This document shows positions 4,975-5,588 of a stretch of 5,588 nt of DNA, piece by piece. The translations under genes were made by a program, and so were the position numbers. This DNA is from WQTU01 sp031548835 (GTDB taxonomy: Bacteria > Spirochaetota > Spirochaetia > CADAEX01). Location: NCBI GenBank assembly GCA_031548835.1, contig JAVBQS010000100.1:1-5588 (forward strand). Direction: 5' to 3'. Positions within the stretch are counted from its first letter, which is position 1, and every line of letters begins with the position of its first letter. The notes below the pieces were generated by a model that worked only from the letters and a program-made list of their open reading frames with translations, made no database searches and was not told the DNA's origin.

Positions 4975-5588
4975 ATGGATATAAGATACTGGGATAGTGA
5001 AATTGAAAAGATTGAGAAAAAAGATCTTGAAAACTATCAGCTTGAAAATTTGAAAGAGACTATTTACTGGGCGCTTAAAACTCCTTTTTATAAAGAAAGG
5101 CTTAAAAGTGTTGGAATAACATGCCCGGATGATATTAAAACTCTTTCAGATATAAATAAAATTCCATATACCACAAAAGATGATCTTAGAAGCGCTTATC
5201 CATATAACCTTCTTGCAGTGCCTAAAGAAGATGTTGTAAGGCTTCATGCATCTAGCGGAACAACAGGCTCTATAACCGTTATTTACCATACACAGCGCGA
5301 TATTGACAGATGGACAGAGCTTGCTGCAAGAGCTGTAACAATGATAGGCTGCGCAAAAAAAGATGTTTTTCAAAATATGATGACTTACGGCCTTTTTACA
5401 GGAGGGCTTGGGCTCCACTATGGAGCAGAAAAAGCAGGGCTTTTGGTAATTCCAATAAGCTCCGGCAATACTAAAAGACAGTTTAAATTTATGAAAGATT
5501 TTCAGACAACTTTTGTCCATGCAACACCAAACTATATGCTTCACATGTCTACAGTTATTGAAGAAGAAGGATATAAACTTTCTGATTT
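4975..5588 (+). CDS. paaK: Phenylacetate-CoA ligase, N-terminal part (runs off the window)
   Basis: PaaK is an AMP-forming adenylate-forming enzyme that joins phenylacetate or related aryl acids to CoA with ATP, via an aryl-adenylate. The window shows the first 204 codons of a gene that normally encodes about 430 residues. The start DIRYWDSEIEKIEKKDL and the IPYTTKDDLRSAYPYNLLAV block are typical. The ATP-binding loop HASSGTTG (91-98) is followed by SITVIYHT, where most PaaK proteins have GKPTVVGYT or similar. YGLFTGGLGLHYGAEKAGLLVIPISSGNTKRQ, given here in two pieces as YGLFTGGLGLHYGAEKAG (136-153) and LLVIPISSGNTKRQ, is a strong PaaK signature. GGAG (4964-4967), seven bases ahead, supports the ATG. 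The gene lies 60 bases after iorB on the same strand with no good terminator between, so it likely shares the operon. Next to iorAB it could act in either direction on arylacetyl-CoA. Confidence 0.9.
   Translation, partial: MDIRYWDSEIEKIEKKDLENYQLENLKETIYWALKTPFYKERLKSVGITCPDDIKTLSDINKIPYTTKDDLRSAYPYNLLAVPKEDVVRLHASSGTTGSITVIYHTQRDIDRWTELAARAVTMIGCAKKDVFQNMMTYGLFTGGLGLHYGAEKAGLLVIPISSGNTKRQFKFMKDFQTTFVHATPNYMLHMSTVIEEEGYKLSD

Noticed and set aside
5146..5544. A 132-codon frame on the minus strand opposite paaK
   Set aside because: It is fully antisense to a well-supported gene, its product is rich in Cys, His, Phe and Ser as expected of a complementary-strand shadow, and no family is recognisable.

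Overview
The window is AT-rich and most likely comes from an anaerobic, low-GC bacterium that ferments or scavenges amino acids. It shows Shine-Dalgarno sites of the AGGAG/GGAGG type, a bacterial-looking TTGACA / TATATT promoter, and hairpin terminator-like elements. Codon choice favours AGA, ATA, AAA, GCA and CTT. Some traits (a leaderless transcript, a VapBC module, the indolepyruvate oxidoreductase set) also occur in archaea, so bacterial origin is probable but not proven. No RNA gene or taxonomic marker is present, and I do not assign a phylum.

Positions 1-220 hold the end of whatever lies upstream. There is a 12-bp, one-mismatch hairpin followed by a T-rich run, and a competing reading frame open from the window edge to 193. 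Positions 254-1017 hold a compact type II toxin-antitoxin operon: a Phd/YefM-type antitoxin overlapping a PIN-domain (VapC-type) toxin by one base. Its promoter contains a perfect 10-bp inverted repeat, and the transcript appears to be leaderless. Positions 1018-1395 are non-coding. They contain a decayed palindromic repeat, a weak terminator-like hairpin, a 13-bp AT-rich palindrome and an orphan Shine-Dalgarno-like sequence on the minus strand.

From 1396 to the right edge runs a metabolic cluster on the plus strand: a class I/II PLP-dependent aminotransferase, then iorA and iorB (indolepyruvate:ferredoxin oxidoreductase alpha and beta, overlapping by one base), then the 5' part of paaK (phenylacetate-CoA ligase). 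Together they connect an aromatic amino acid, its arylpyruvate, the arylacetyl-CoA and the free arylacetate. The route can run as fermentation (amino acid to arylacetate, yielding reduced ferredoxin) or backwards as arylacetate salvage by reductive carboxylation.

The strongest oddity is that IorA ends at 534 residues, without the C-terminal 2x[4Fe-4S] ferredoxin domain of classical IorA. The gene runs cleanly into iorB with no sign of a frameshift. I see no entirely new type of system. The ferredoxin-less IorA inside a compact arylacetate module is the observation most worth following.
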